The notes beneath the pieces are model-generated. The model was not told the origin of the DNA, ran no database searches, and saw nothing but the letters and a program-made list of their open reading frames with translations. Of a stretch of 64,000 nucleotides of DNA, positions 22,400 to 33,492 are shown in pieces. Positions within the stretch are counted from its first letter, which is position 1. Every line of letters begins with the position of its first letter. Location: positions 1 to 64,000 of the forward strand of contig JABCPU010000132.1 in assembly GCA_016800925.1 (NCBI GenBank). Direction: 5' to 3'. The translations under genes were made by a program, and so were the position numbers. This DNA comes from Suillus spraguei. Its lineage: Eukaryota; Basidiomycota; Agaricomycetes; Boletales; Suillaceae.

Positions 22400-23540
22400 C
22401 AGGCTGCGCCGTGACGTGGCTTGTCCCTACCAATTGGCACTGCATAAATGGTCCTGGCCATCAATTTTAACTTTCGATGAAACAAATGTCTTATTGATCT
22501 ACTAGTATCCAGGGAGGATCATTGTACATTAACTGAAGTCCAGGCTGTTCTGCAGAACACGCAGTGACATGATCACCCCGTAACATTAGTGCCCACTTTT
22601 GCCATCATACCCTGTACGACGGCCATAGATTGCGACACATCAGTGACTCATGCGTTCACTGATGTTCATTCTTTACTTACAACTTTTACTGCAAGTACAA
22701 CTTATTCTTATATACCTCATGCAATGTAGTGCATCACATTTCTAATGAAGTATGTAGCACAATATACAGATACTAGTATACCAAGCATGCAGCTTCCAAA
22801 TGCAAGTGTTTGAGATTTACATAAATATGCAGGTCAATGGTGGTGCTAATAGAACAAACACATCGCAGGCATCACTCTCAGTGTGGGTGGTACATATACA
22901 CCTACATAATATGCCACTCACACTGAGAGTGATGCAAGGCCTGCATTTGCGTCGCGATATATTTATTTATTTTGTGGCTGATTGGAATCAGATGGTGTTG
23001 TCATTGTGCAATTGAAGCCGTCCACATACCAGTAATTGCCAGGTTTTGGACCTTTGATAATGACCAGAAACGTTTTCTCCAGTTCAGTAGGTACACTACA
23101 TTTTTCCATGGTGATGTTGCAGTCTACCGGCAGCTGCTGGAATATGTTTGCTATCTACCAAAAGTACTGTCACTTTTGGTAGACAGCCAACATTCGCTGC
23201 GCTAGTGTTTAGTATGTTTGAAATGGCCGAAATGCGAACTGAAGCTAATTAAGTTACAGTGAGTTCAATGTTAAACTACGGATAGACATTGTCTTCTTAC
23301 CCTGACATAATTGCCGTACTATGCAGCATACATAAGCAGGTGGATGTTTGGTGGCAACTCGGCCTTCCCTGACTCCCACTGAGGTGGGAAGAGGTTTTGT
23401 CGGATCCAAACGTTCAGATAGGATTTGTTAGCCCCGGTTGCAATTGGATGGGTGACCAATAATTTCCTTTCAGGGTTACTACTTGGTTACTACTTCTAGC
23501 CAAGCAGCTGCCTTTCGACCCTTTTGCTAGTCTCTGAACG
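22400..23540. other. Intergenic region with two hairpin-forming inverted repeats
   Basis: No gene seen. Two strong inverted repeats occur: 22870-22945 (arms GCATCACTCTCAGTGTG and its complement, with weaker pairing inside the loop) and 23156-23182 (arms CTACCAAAAGT and ACTTTTGGTAG). The right end is the likely promoter of the DnaJ gene. Confidence 0.6.
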
Positions 23541-23546
23541 ACGACA

Positions 23547-25288
23547 ATGAATTCTGCATATCCAGTCCAGCAGTCACGACAGTATACCCCCCACATACGC
23601 TCTCAGTGCGAACACTGTAACGTTCAGGTTGAGTTTCCAGTACCGTCTCCTACTCCGCCACAGGGTACATTGTTGCGCGTCCGTTGCTTTAAGTGTCAAT
23701 CAACCTATACACATGCGTTCTACTCTACGCAGCTACCAGCTGGCTACTCTACTACATCGAGCTCAATGCATGCGCATAATCCGACAGGCTCTGGAAGTAC
23801 ACCACCACTTTCAAATGCCAGGAAGGGTCGTAAAATCGGCACGCAGGAGAAACCATTGGAAACAGGGTACTATGACCTTCTAGGTGTTCCCATAGACGCA
23901 AGCACAGATGATATCAAGAAATCGTACCGTACGGTATACCTCGATTTATAACAATAGGTCTCTCACTTACCTGCTTTATCAAGGACGGCTTGCAATAAAG
24001 CATCATCCTGACAAAAATCGCGATGACCCGCACGCAGAGGAAAGGTTCAAGGAGATTGCCATTGCGTATCAGACCTTGTCTGACACAGAGCTCCGCAAGA
24101 AATATAACGAGTTTGGTCCCAAGGAGAGTCAGCCAGAAGGAGGTTTCGTCGACCCGGAGGAAATATTTGGGGCAATGTTCGGTGGACAGAGGTTTGCACC
24201 AATAATTGGCCAGATCAGTCTCGCAAAGGATATGAAAGCTGCCCTACAAGAGGTAGAAGAAACAGAGGACGAAGACGGTAAGAGCGTGAAACGTGATGCA
24301 AAGGGCAAGGAGATCCTGAGTGAAGAAGAGAAGGCTCGAAAGGAGGAGAAAGAGAAGAAAGTGTCGGCAGAGGTACTCCCTTTTTGTTTCGTTCCACATA
24401 AATCTTATGACACTGTTCTCAGAAAGCAGCAGCTCGTGCAGAGCGAGTCCAGAAACTGTAAGATTTTATGATCTCTGACTCTTTGAGATTCATGACTTTT
24501 GCAGCGTGGAAAACCTCGAGCGGAAACTTAGCATATTTACCGAGTCCGCAACAGGTCCATATGATCCTGAAGTTACAAATAGCTGGCGTACTATCTGCCA
24601 GCTTGAAGCGGAGTGCGTATATCGTGCACATACATATCACACTCGCTGACATCATCCTTCCAGGGATCTCAAGAAGGAGTCTTATGGTGTCGAGCTTCTG
24701 CAGGCCATAGGTTTCGTGTATGTCTCGAAAGCAAAGCACTATCTTGCTACAAATCAGACGTTGTTCGGGGTCGGCGGCTGGTTCCACAACGTCCAGGGAA
24801 AATACCACGTATTCAGCGAAACGTAAGTACTAAGATCTGTCAACGCCGTCTTATATTGACATTAAGTAGTGTATCAACACTACGATCGGCGATCGAATTG
24901 AAAGCCGTCTTTGATCAGATTGCAGCAGCGGAGAAAGCTGGAAACCTCACTCCGGAGGAAAAGAAGAAATTAGAAGTGCAGGCTGCTGAGAAAGGCATTC
25001 AGGCCTTTTCAAGGTTCTTCATCTTCTATTCGAAGCCATTGACACGTTTGACGATGTTGTCAGGGCACGAAGCTCGAAATTGAGTCTGTATTGCGCGAAA
25101 CTTGTGACCGTGTCCTTGAGGACCCGACAGTATCCCGCCCTAAAGCCCAGATGCGGGCTGTTGCGATGCAGATTCTTGGAGAATCATACGTGGCGATCAG
25201 AAAAGACGTAGATGGACATCCAGACGAAAGCGAATATGTGAGGATCGACACGAAGAGTAGTCGAGAAAAAGACCGCCAACGTTCTTGA
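23547..25288 (+). CDS. DnaJ co-chaperone with C-terminal DnaJ-X domain (Caj1/Djp1 type)
   Basis: Hsp40 that stimulates an Hsp70 ATPase through its J domain; yeast relatives Caj1 and Djp1 act at the plasma membrane and in organelle protein delivery. Exon 1 (23547-23928) has two Cys pairs ('CEHCNVQVEF', 'VRCFKCQSTY') and the start of the J domain ('TGYYDLLGVPIDASTDDIKK'). Exon 2 (23984-24372) has the HPD motif ('AIKHHPDKNRDD'), then 'GFVDPEEIFGAMFGGQRF' and a charged helix. Further exons carry 'VENLERKLSIFTESATGPYD', 'SYGVELLQAIGFVYVSKAK' and 'GVGGWFHNVQGKYHVFSE'. The last exon runs from 'GTKLEIESVLRETCDRVL' to 'RVDTKSS'-like sequence and a stop at 25286. The J domain is near residue 105-165 and DnaJ-X fills the C-terminal half. 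The exon ending near 25012 needs one more T in the T-run 25006-25009 to splice in frame. Confidence 0.9.
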
Positions 25289-25435
25289 TCTACTGCATCC
25301 CGCTATACCAAACAATACATCTTACCCATAATTTAGCTGTTCCCACTCATCTAATCACTTCTCTTCGTGCATGTCCATGTCAATTATACATTCCATACGT
25401 CGTACTTCTCACATTCGTGGCTAATTAAAGTCATC

Positions 25436-27019
25436 CTAGAGCTCACCAACAGCGCCCGGTTGAGTACTTTCGCTGGTAGGTGGCGGGGGTTCACTAGATT
25501 CAGCAGAAGCTTTGGTTACCTGGGCATTCTTGCCTTTCCCTGGCGGAGGCGGATGGTACACCTTTTCCTAGCATAAATGCTCAGTATAAGTATTAAATCG
25601 AGAGAGACAACCAACCTTTTTCTTCTTAGGTTCCGTTTTCGCATTTGGATCTGGGTACGCCAATTTCTCTATTTGTTGCCACTCTGGAGAGTCAGCAAAG
25701 GCCTTCCGAATCGGCGCCAACAAGCTGTCGATCCCCTTGTTCACGGTTGTCTTGAGATCACCAGGGTGAACCTTCTTCGCCAAAAAATCATCCTCCAGTT
25801 CCTGGTAGTCCTTGTAATGACTTGGGAGACCACCGAATTTGCCCTCTCGTCTGATGGTAAATACCGTCCCCTCCGGTGCATCATCATCTACAAATGGATT
25901 TTGGTCGCCAATGGCACCCTGACCTTCTTCACTGTCCAGACCTGTCTCTCCTTTCCGACGCTCGATGCGAAGCTGACTTATCGGTATGAGTACAGCTTTA
26001 GTGAACGCGAGAAGTCCATTCTCTGTGATATTTCCCTCCTCGCAGAAAGCTTTCTTGATCTTGCGCTTGACAGCTTCGGGTGAGTCAAGAAAATCTATCT
26101 TCGAATCTGGATCCGAGGATGACATTTTACCCCCCATGAGACCTGGAACCATGGGGTTCATGAGGTGGGCACGTTTGGCATAGCCTAATCGAGGAAGATA
26201 GAGTTCTGCGAACGTGAAGATCTTGCGCTACAATCAGGAGACGTCAGTCTGTGGTCCATTATCTGATTCGCAGATGCACACACCTGATCGACCCCACCGA
26301 ACTGGAAGTCAACACCTAGGTACTGCTCATCGAGAGCCTGCAAGCCAGGGTAAAGTAGGCCGCTGATAAGTGGACTCTCGACTTGTTTCACGACCTCTGC
26401 GCCGGCCTTCTTCGCATCATGCTCTGTCACGCTTGCGCATAATCTGTAATTATCGAGGTTGTACTCGCGAGTAAGCTGGTAATCTGAACCTTGAACAAAT
26501 ATTAATTTTGATGTGGGTATCCCTAATGAGGTGAAGACGGTGCGAAGGACAAATTCGTAGTATTTTGTCCGGTGAGCGACAAGTTCTAAAGGGGCTTTTA
26601 AATTATCGAGGAAAGCGTGTACATCTATGAAATCTTGTTTAGCAACTATTGCTCGAATAAATGGGGTGCTGTTGGACGTACCAGCAAGTAAGATCTTGAC
26701 TTCCACACCAGCTCTCAAGAAATCGGCGATTTTGGTTAATGGGACGAAGTAACCAATGTGTGCTACAGAGTATCTTAGTTATCGGCTTGGTTTGACCTGG
26801 AAAGTATGTTATACGTACGCCTTCCAGTCGGTGCGGTACCTGGTCAACGTATGGAGCGTCAGTTCGAATATTCGATCAGAGGTATACAGACGTACCCCAG
26901 TAAGCCTTTGGCGATCTGCCTTCTGTAAGAATGGCCTTGATTAAGTCACCGCCCAGGACTTCTTGCAACCTTCGTGTGATCAAGTTGTACTTAGTCTCTA
27001 CGTCTAATGTCGACGCCAT
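25436..27019 (-). CDS. TYS1: Tyrosyl-tRNA synthetase, cytosolic
   Basis: Class I enzyme that charges tRNA-Tyr with tyrosine using ATP. The first exon starts at the ATG at 27019 ('[17 protein letters not shown]') and ends 'SPKAYWG'. A tiny exon codes TAPTGR. The next begins with the HIGH-type motif '[15 protein letters not shown]'. An intron splits 'VEVKILLA' and '[15 protein letters not shown]'. The tyrosine pocket follows ('[15 protein letters not shown]', '[19 protein letters not shown]'), then the KMSKS-type motif in '[18 protein letters not shown]'. The C-terminal anticodon-binding helices include '[19 protein letters not shown]'. A last exon adds the Pro-rich tail '[14 protein letters not shown]' to a stop at 25436. 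It is eukaryotic/archaeal type in length and motifs. It is divergently arranged with nothing close; the DnaJ gene converges 148 bp away. Confidence 0.95.
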
Positions 27020-27306
27020 GCCAGCGATGTTGAGGGTATGAATATGAATTAGAATTATACGAGTCACAAAAGTCAATGACTCCAGTTCACTGCCGCTTTT
27101 GCCTAATGGGGCAGCAGATAAGATCATACCCGTGGTCTGCAGTCCGCAGAAGAATTGAATTATGGGTCGGCGAATCTTGATCATGTATATCTATTTATGT
27201 AACTGAAGAAATTTATATCTCTTCTACATATCTTCGGAATATCAACTCAACACCACGATGAAAATTAAAATAAATATGTAACTTAGGGTCCAACGAGAAT
27301 GGACCG

Positions 27307-29077
27307 CTACACATCACCGCCAGTTGACACGTCATGTGCGCGCTCCTGGAAAGCAATCGTGCTAATCCCAGTTCCTGTGTCAGGATCTGTGAAGAGCTTC
27401 ACGTTACAATCTCGAACGCTGAGGATGAGGCGTGGTCCCAGTACAGACATCTGAAGGGACACGGTAATTTGAAAAATGCCATAATAAACCTGAGTTCCCG
27501 TGGAAGAAAAGTCCTAGACATGATGAGTGATTAGGTATGGATGGGCCATAAATGGGCATACAGATAACTTTGGAGATAGTAAGCCAAAATTGAAGCAAGA
27601 CACAGTAGCATAGCTAGCGGCCGAGAACTTTAGCACAAAAGTTATTCAAATTCAAAATCACAAACTCACGCTGCAAAGTAGAATGCGTGAGTTTGCATTA
27701 ATACCATGAAACAGTCCCCCATGGTCCATCCTGTTGATGATCTTCGCAGTTCAAGAAAATGTTTTACAACAATCCAGACAGCAAAACACAGCGCAAGGAT
27801 CTCCCAAACGGTGCCAAGTATCCAAATTTCATCAACGAGAAGGTGGTCAACTCCATTTTGAATGCACTGATACGTGCCGGAGAGTACGAGTTCCTCTGGA
27901 ATTCACTCGATGAGCGTGATGCGCATATATCCTGTTCGTGATTAAAACTGACCCCCTGAAGTATGGCGGCTTGTTATTGCGGACATTACCCCGCCCACAA
28001 TTGTGAGAGCCAGGAAGAGTGCAATAAAAATGATGAGCATCTTTCTGGATCGCTGATACATGGCATACAACCGAGTAATCATGATGACTTGAATTATTTT
28101 TCAGTCAAGCCCGAGATACTTCAGCTGAAGAACTCACCACCTAGCAAGGCATCTACCATAAAAGACCCCCAAAACAATGCCAAGACTATAATATTGCCTG
28201 GAAGGGCCGTTAATGACAAGTCTCAGAGTATTAAACACTTCAGACTCACAGCTGTTGCAATTATTATCTGGAACAAACAAGGTGGTCGGACATCGCACTC
28301 ACCCCTGTATTAGCACTTCATTAGATAGTAACAGCAGGAATCATTATATAGTACTCACTGCATCTGGAAGCGAGAGTGACGGGATACCTGCTGTATGCTG
28401 CTGGTCAGAAGAAATGAACAGTGTACGTGAAGAGACATACACAGCATGGTGGTGCTAATCATAAGAAATGGCTCGTTAGCTCAGTGCTATCTTGTCAGCT
28501 TTGTGATCATACCCAGCATATATAATCCCGAGGTAGCGCACCTATGATATTTTGAAATCAGCACAACCTGGCTTACTAATGACAGAAGCTGCGCACGCTG
28601 ACATATAGAACAGACATGAGGGAACAACGTCTCTTCTACACAGAACTGTTATCTTGTCATTACTCTGGCACGGGACTCTACTCACCCAGACCAATTCGAA
28701 CTATAAACCATTATTAGCGGGACAGTTGCTCCGGTAATAACATTAACCTACCTCTTTTCCGAACATCAGTACTGAAAAAAATTATAGGTTACGGGCATTC
28801 AATAATCATCTCAACAAGTACTGTGTTACTCACCCCAATCATATGCTACTGCAGTAAATGATGCGACTGCAACCACAGGAAAAGAGTGAGACATCACTGT
28901 CATCATCTGACTTGCTCTCCACAAACCTGCAAAATAGTTGAAAACAAGGTTGAACTTAATTAGCGGCCACCAGCTGGGATCGTTTGAGATCACGGTCATA
29001 TTTGAGGGATTAGCGTCAATGGGTAGTGAGTTTGGTGGACGTACGATGGCGTTCGTGCGAGATATGTATATCACCAT
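27307..29077 (-). CDS. DUF6533 multi-pass membrane protein
   Basis: Agaricomycete-expanded family of predicted 7TM-like proteins of unknown function. Many short exons on the minus strand fit. The first (ATG at 29077) has 'PSWWPLIKFNLVFNYF'. The next has 'VASFTAVAYDWV', and a small one 'LMFGKE'. 'FELVW' follows, then 'RRCSLMSVLYMS', together the DUF6533 signature D-W-x-x-x-F-G-x-E...W-x...S-L-M-x-x-L-Y. Downstream exons give 'ITRLYAMYQRSRKMLII', 'ALFLALTIVGGVMSAITS', 'IWILGTVWEILALCFAVWI' and 'FQITVSLQMSVLGPRLILSV'. The tail 'AFQERAHDVSTGGDV' ends at a stop at 27307. Several hydrophobic segments of 18-22 residues are visible. Exon joints between 28660 and 28150 were not all resolved. Confidence 0.82.
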
Positions 29078-29089
29078 GAAACACTTCTA

Positions 29090-29945
29090 TCACCGAAATA
29101 GGTATAAACGTCTGATGTCCCTTCAAACCCGCCACTTGCGTCCTCGGTATCCAATTCCTCATACACACTGCCCCGGCGATTGTGATAGATAACGCAGGCT
29201 GTGATGCAAAGAAGCACGCACTAGTGTTTTACGGAGTTGATAGGCCGTTGCATCGACCACACAGCCAATTGATAGCAACACCAGTGTCTTTTAGGTAATG
29301 CCAAGCTGAAGAACAGTACTTGCGATGTAAACCACGCGATGGAGATTTGAAAGGGTAAGAAGATTCGAAATTCTGACACATCGTACCAACGGGCTCCTAT
29401 TAATATGTGACATCTGTCTGATGTTACGGCAAAGACTAGTTACTCGTGTAGTGAGTTGAAGATTGCGGTTCACGATGTTCATGCGCTCAGCTCACCGTTG
29501 GATGCGCTGCTATGCGAATGTGTAGCCGTGTACACCTTGTATCAATGGCGCGTCCGTAGAAACGACTTGGGTCACTGGGTGCACTTGTGCTGGAGCGAGT
29601 TGGCAACTTGACTCAGAAGAGACTCGTACGGCGCATAGTATGCCTCAGCCACTTTCGAGTCAAAATTCAGATTTTCGATCAGCAGTGTGGATACCTCAAA
29701 TATTGAGAACCTGGAAGATTGTCGCACTATTTTTGCGAATCGTGATTAGAGTTTGAAAAGACTTTTGAACCTTCAAGTTAACGTTGCAGCCTTGCAGGTG
29801 AACCAAAGTCAACGGGCACGTGATCACGACGCGGTGGAAATTAACTCGTACTTAACTTCGACCTTCTTCCTACTCTCAGTAGAGTTTCTTGCGATTATCC
29901 GCCATACATCCTACACATATATATCAGCTATAGTGTGCTACAAAT
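29090..29945. other. Intergenic region, nothing recognised
   Basis: No coding block, RNA gene or repeat could be supported. It contains the divergent upstream regions of the DUF6533 gene and of the small predicted membrane protein to its right. Confidence 0.4.
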
Positions 29946-29952
29946 TAGCATT

Positions 29953-30420
29953 ATGCTTACAGCATTTCAACCCAAACGCGCGGGACGCCTCTTCGTGCAC
30001 ACGGTCACCTCCTCAACATCCTTTGAGCTATTCACGCAGCGCTACTTCAGAGGCTCACTCGCCGTTTTAATAACACCTTTCAATACAACACTATTTATCG
30101 TGATCGTCTTTATCCAGCTCGCCCTCAACGCTTACGGGTACTTCAAGAATAATAAGGGTCAGGAGGTTAAAGACAGGAAGGACATAAACCGGAGATCCTG
30201 TACTCAGCCTGACTCGGAGAAGTTTGGAGCAGATGTATCAGTCAACGAGGGAGACAGAAACGACCCTTTCGATGAGGCAAGTTCTCGGAACATCTACTCA
30301 GTGAGTACTAGGCACTATCTTATTCTTCTGGGACCTTATATCTGACAGCCTTCGTCGCAGCCCCTGGAGTTGCAACTGGTATTATTCCCCCCAATACCTC
30401 GAGAAATTTAATCAGCTGAC
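29953..30420 (+). CDS. Hypothetical small membrane protein
   Basis: I do not recognise this protein. The ATG at 29953 opens a frame with a Ser/Thr/Phe-rich start, one clear membrane helix ('TTLFIVIVFIQLALNAYGYF') and a charged cytosolic tail ('NKGQEVKDRKDINRRS', 'NDPFDEASSRN'). A GTGAGT donor at 30301 follows 'IYS', and a CAG acceptor sits near 30360. The continuation ends within about 60 nt. It may splice instead to the frame at 30475-30888. The tail-anchored look suggests a membrane adaptor, but this is only inference. Confidence 0.4.
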
Positions 30421-30474
30421 GAGATATAGTCGGTTGTATCATTAGCGTCCACATATATAGCCCCTCCCACTCGT

Positions 30475-30888
30475 GAGGACTTGAACGTGCACCTCGATTC
30501 CACGACAAGTACTCGCACGCGTCGTATCCGTCGGCTCGTGTCCCACATTGAGGTGCGCCCCGCCAATGAAGAACCAATCCACTTTCATGACAAGAAGATC
30601 CGAAAAATCAACCCGGGGTATCATAAGAGTCAAACGCAAGATAAAGCCACTCTGGTACAAGACTCGAGCCGGAGCCGGACACTACGAATATCAGACCAGC
30701 CGCTGGTTCGGCAGGTGACTCACGCTGTGTCATCGGTTTTCCGCACCCCACTACGCCTTCCGAAGAATACCGCGACTGTGGCCTGTCACACCCCTGAGTC
30801 TGTCGAACGTCCTATTGGTGATGTAGTCACATTCACGTATCCACCGTATCCGGTGAGTAAGGCGACTGACTCAAGCGAAAGGAAGTAG
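30475..30888 (+). CDS. Hypothetical basic protein or last exon of the upstream gene
   Basis: Open frame of about 137 codons with an arginine-rich start ('TSTRTRRIRRLVSHIEV'), polar middle and a Pro/Tyr-rich end ('VVTFTYPPYPVSKATDSS'). It begins after a possible acceptor (ATATATAG at about 30463) that would put 'APPTREDLNVHLDSTT' in frame, so it may be the 3' exon of the gene starting at 29953. No known domain. Confidence 0.35.
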   Translation, partial: EDLNVHLDSTTSTRTRRIRRLVSHIEVRPANEEPIHFHDKKIRKINPGYHKSQTQDKATLVQDSSRSRTLRISDQPLVRQVTHAVSSVFRTPLRLPKNTATVACHTPESVERPIGDVVTFTYPPYPVSKATDSSERK

Positions 30889-31271
30889 ACGTGGCAGACG
30901 CGAGGACTGTGCATAGAAGCCCAGTTATCTCATTGAGATCTCTCTGTAAATTATCATAGAGGCTTCGTTTGAATCCGTCCCTGAGATATAATTCGAGTTT
31001 TTGTGCCCGCTATGGTCTGTGCCCTGGCCCAGTGAGCACCAGGGACGTGCACTTGTTTTCAAGGTGGTCCGTGCTCGGACCCACAGGTCTATGTTAAGAG
31101 AAAGCGACGCGATGATGAGGTCACGTGACCCGTGCCTACATATAAACACGCCAATCAACAAAGGAGTCGCGTTGTTTACCCTCTTACCACTACCGCCACC
31201 ACCACTGCCACCACCAAGTGTGATCATCTTCTCTTCATCTAACACACTACACATACACACTATAAACTATA

Positions 31272-31793
<522 letters not shown>

Positions 31794-32270
31794 GCCTTGT
31801 ATATTTTATTCTTACTTGTGCAGTTTCGGTTTGTTGAGCGAAAGTTATGACACCAAGGATGGCGCTCATCTGGTGTAGGATTTGCGTAATATGTTACTGC
31901 AGCTTGTGTCTACGATATGATTCAAATGTAAACTATTACACGCACTTATGTATATGTGCCATGTGACGAGATGCATGCGACCTGATGTATGGAGCGTGCT
32001 GTCGCCTGCATAACTACTTGGTCGAGGTCTGGGTTAGCAGAAGTGTCAGTCCGATTATGGAGCCTCTGTCTTGCAATGGAAGACTGTAGTTCGAGGAACA
32101 CACAAGAGTTTGTCTGGTGAGTAAAGAGGAGGGGAAGGAGTTTGGGAGGAATGAATATAGTCGGAATTGCAAGAGTTGATGATAGATATTTGGCCCCACA
32201 GGCTGAACTGACTTGCGCATGCACCTGACTTGTGATGAGGGAGCAATGAAGTGCTGCCAAATGATACCGG

Positions 32271-33138
32271 TTAGGCCCTACCCAGCCAACCGCGACACAG
32301 CCAGTAACCTTCTGCAGAGTCAGCGCGGCTTGAATCTGGCTTGATATAATGCACGAGGTGGAAGTTAGGTTCCAGATGTTCCTTTCTGAACTCTTGCAGT
32401 AATGGATGAGCGAAATGCTTCAACCTGGAATATATATGTGAGCAACTCGTCTTCCGGACAATGGAGGACATACAGCAGTATCCCGCCACAGGACGTTTTC
32501 CCTCGTTCATCCACTGCCCTAACAGTTAATGCACCTTTTGCGAAATCGAAGACTGCATGACAGATATCCAAACTCATTTGCGAGTCCCGAATTTTGCTGC
32601 CCGAAAAATTTGCAGCCATGTCGCTCAGCACGATATCCGCTGTCCCCTCAGGATTCCGTGAACTCTTCAGCGCATCCCGTACAATACACGCCGAACCTGG
32701 AGCTAGAAAGTCCATTTGTAGTGTCTGCACACCTGGTATTGGCATCATCGGGAGCAGATCCAGTGCAACGATTTTTCCTCGCCCGGTAGTCTTGTTCACA
32801 GGTACGGTGCTCCAGGAACCACGTTTCTGCACCTTCGTCTCTTCGCGTAACCCAAAATCTTCCGCATTGTCTGCCGCCTCAAAGGTCCATCCAAAATTTT
32901 CCGCGACAACCTGGCTCCAGCCGCCCGGAGCTGCACCAAGGTCTACGACACTGCGCACGCTAGGACGTGAGAGAAAGCGCCCCCACTTGTCGTTCAGCTC
33001 GATGAGCTTGTAAGCAGCGCGTGAACGGTAAGATGATGGTGAGGAGAGGCGCGCTTTGACAAAAGGGTCACGGGATTGTCGTGCTAGCCATGCTGTGCTC
33101 GACTTCTTGTGCAAAGGAAGCGTCGGGCGGAAGGACAT
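32271..33138 (-). CDS. MRM2: FtsJ-type 2'-O-methyltransferase, mitochondrial rRNA (MRM2-like)
   Basis: SAM-dependent RNA 2'-O-ribose methyltransferase; yeast Mrm2 methylates a uridine of the mitochondrial large rRNA. Two exons: 33138-32474 and 32424-32271, with a 49-nt GT-AG intron. The start has a basic, Arg/Ser-rich presequence-like region. The catalytic Lys lies in 'YRSRAAYKLIELND'. The SAM site is 'SVVDLGAAPGGWSQVV', the catalytic Asp is in 'DIVLSDMAANFSG', and the end is 'HPLLQEFRKEHLEPNF', 'YIKPDSSRADSAEGYWLC'. The KDKE tetrad looks complete (second Lys in 'LLLK', Glu in 'SAEGYW'). An insert of ~40 residues between the SAM motif and the next strand ('ETKVQKRGSWSTVPVN') is larger than in bacterial RlmE. 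Mitochondrial location is inferred from the start and the family. Confidence 0.9.
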
Positions 33139-33492
33139 CGAATTATGTAAAACAGAAATCCAAAAATGAAAAATCCGTTTGTGAACGATCGTGAATGAAG
33201 CGGTTGTTTGTCAAAAGCCTTAGATCCAAACATCACGGCAAGCAACCTGGCACAAACTCAACGGCACGTAGTATTGACGGTAGTACTCTGCGCACTTGAA
33301 GTGGCGGAACTCTAATTGATTCTTCCTATTTTTTATAAATGCTGCGGCATAGTGCATGTGCGGTGCAATGTGTGCCTATGCCACTGGTCCTAGTCATAAA
33401 TATATAACAGGTACCTACGCTTTTGTGGATTCCACCTCTCTCCCACACAGCCATCCAATCTACTAAGCGCTACTATCACAACGCTTATTGCA

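Noticed and set aside
23400..23480. 5S rRNA-like phrase GGTTGCAATTGGATGGGTGACC
   Set aside because: Only a short GGTGGGTGACC-type match; the rest of a 5S gene and its internal control region are missing.
27963..28313. 116-codon plus-strand frame
   Set aside because: Antisense to well-recognised exons of the DUF6533 gene ('ITRLYAMYQRSRKM' lies opposite).
30925..31260. Minus-strand frame upstream of histone H4
   Set aside because: Covers the H4 promoter and its CCACCACCA run, giving a Gly/Ser low-complexity translation with no family match.
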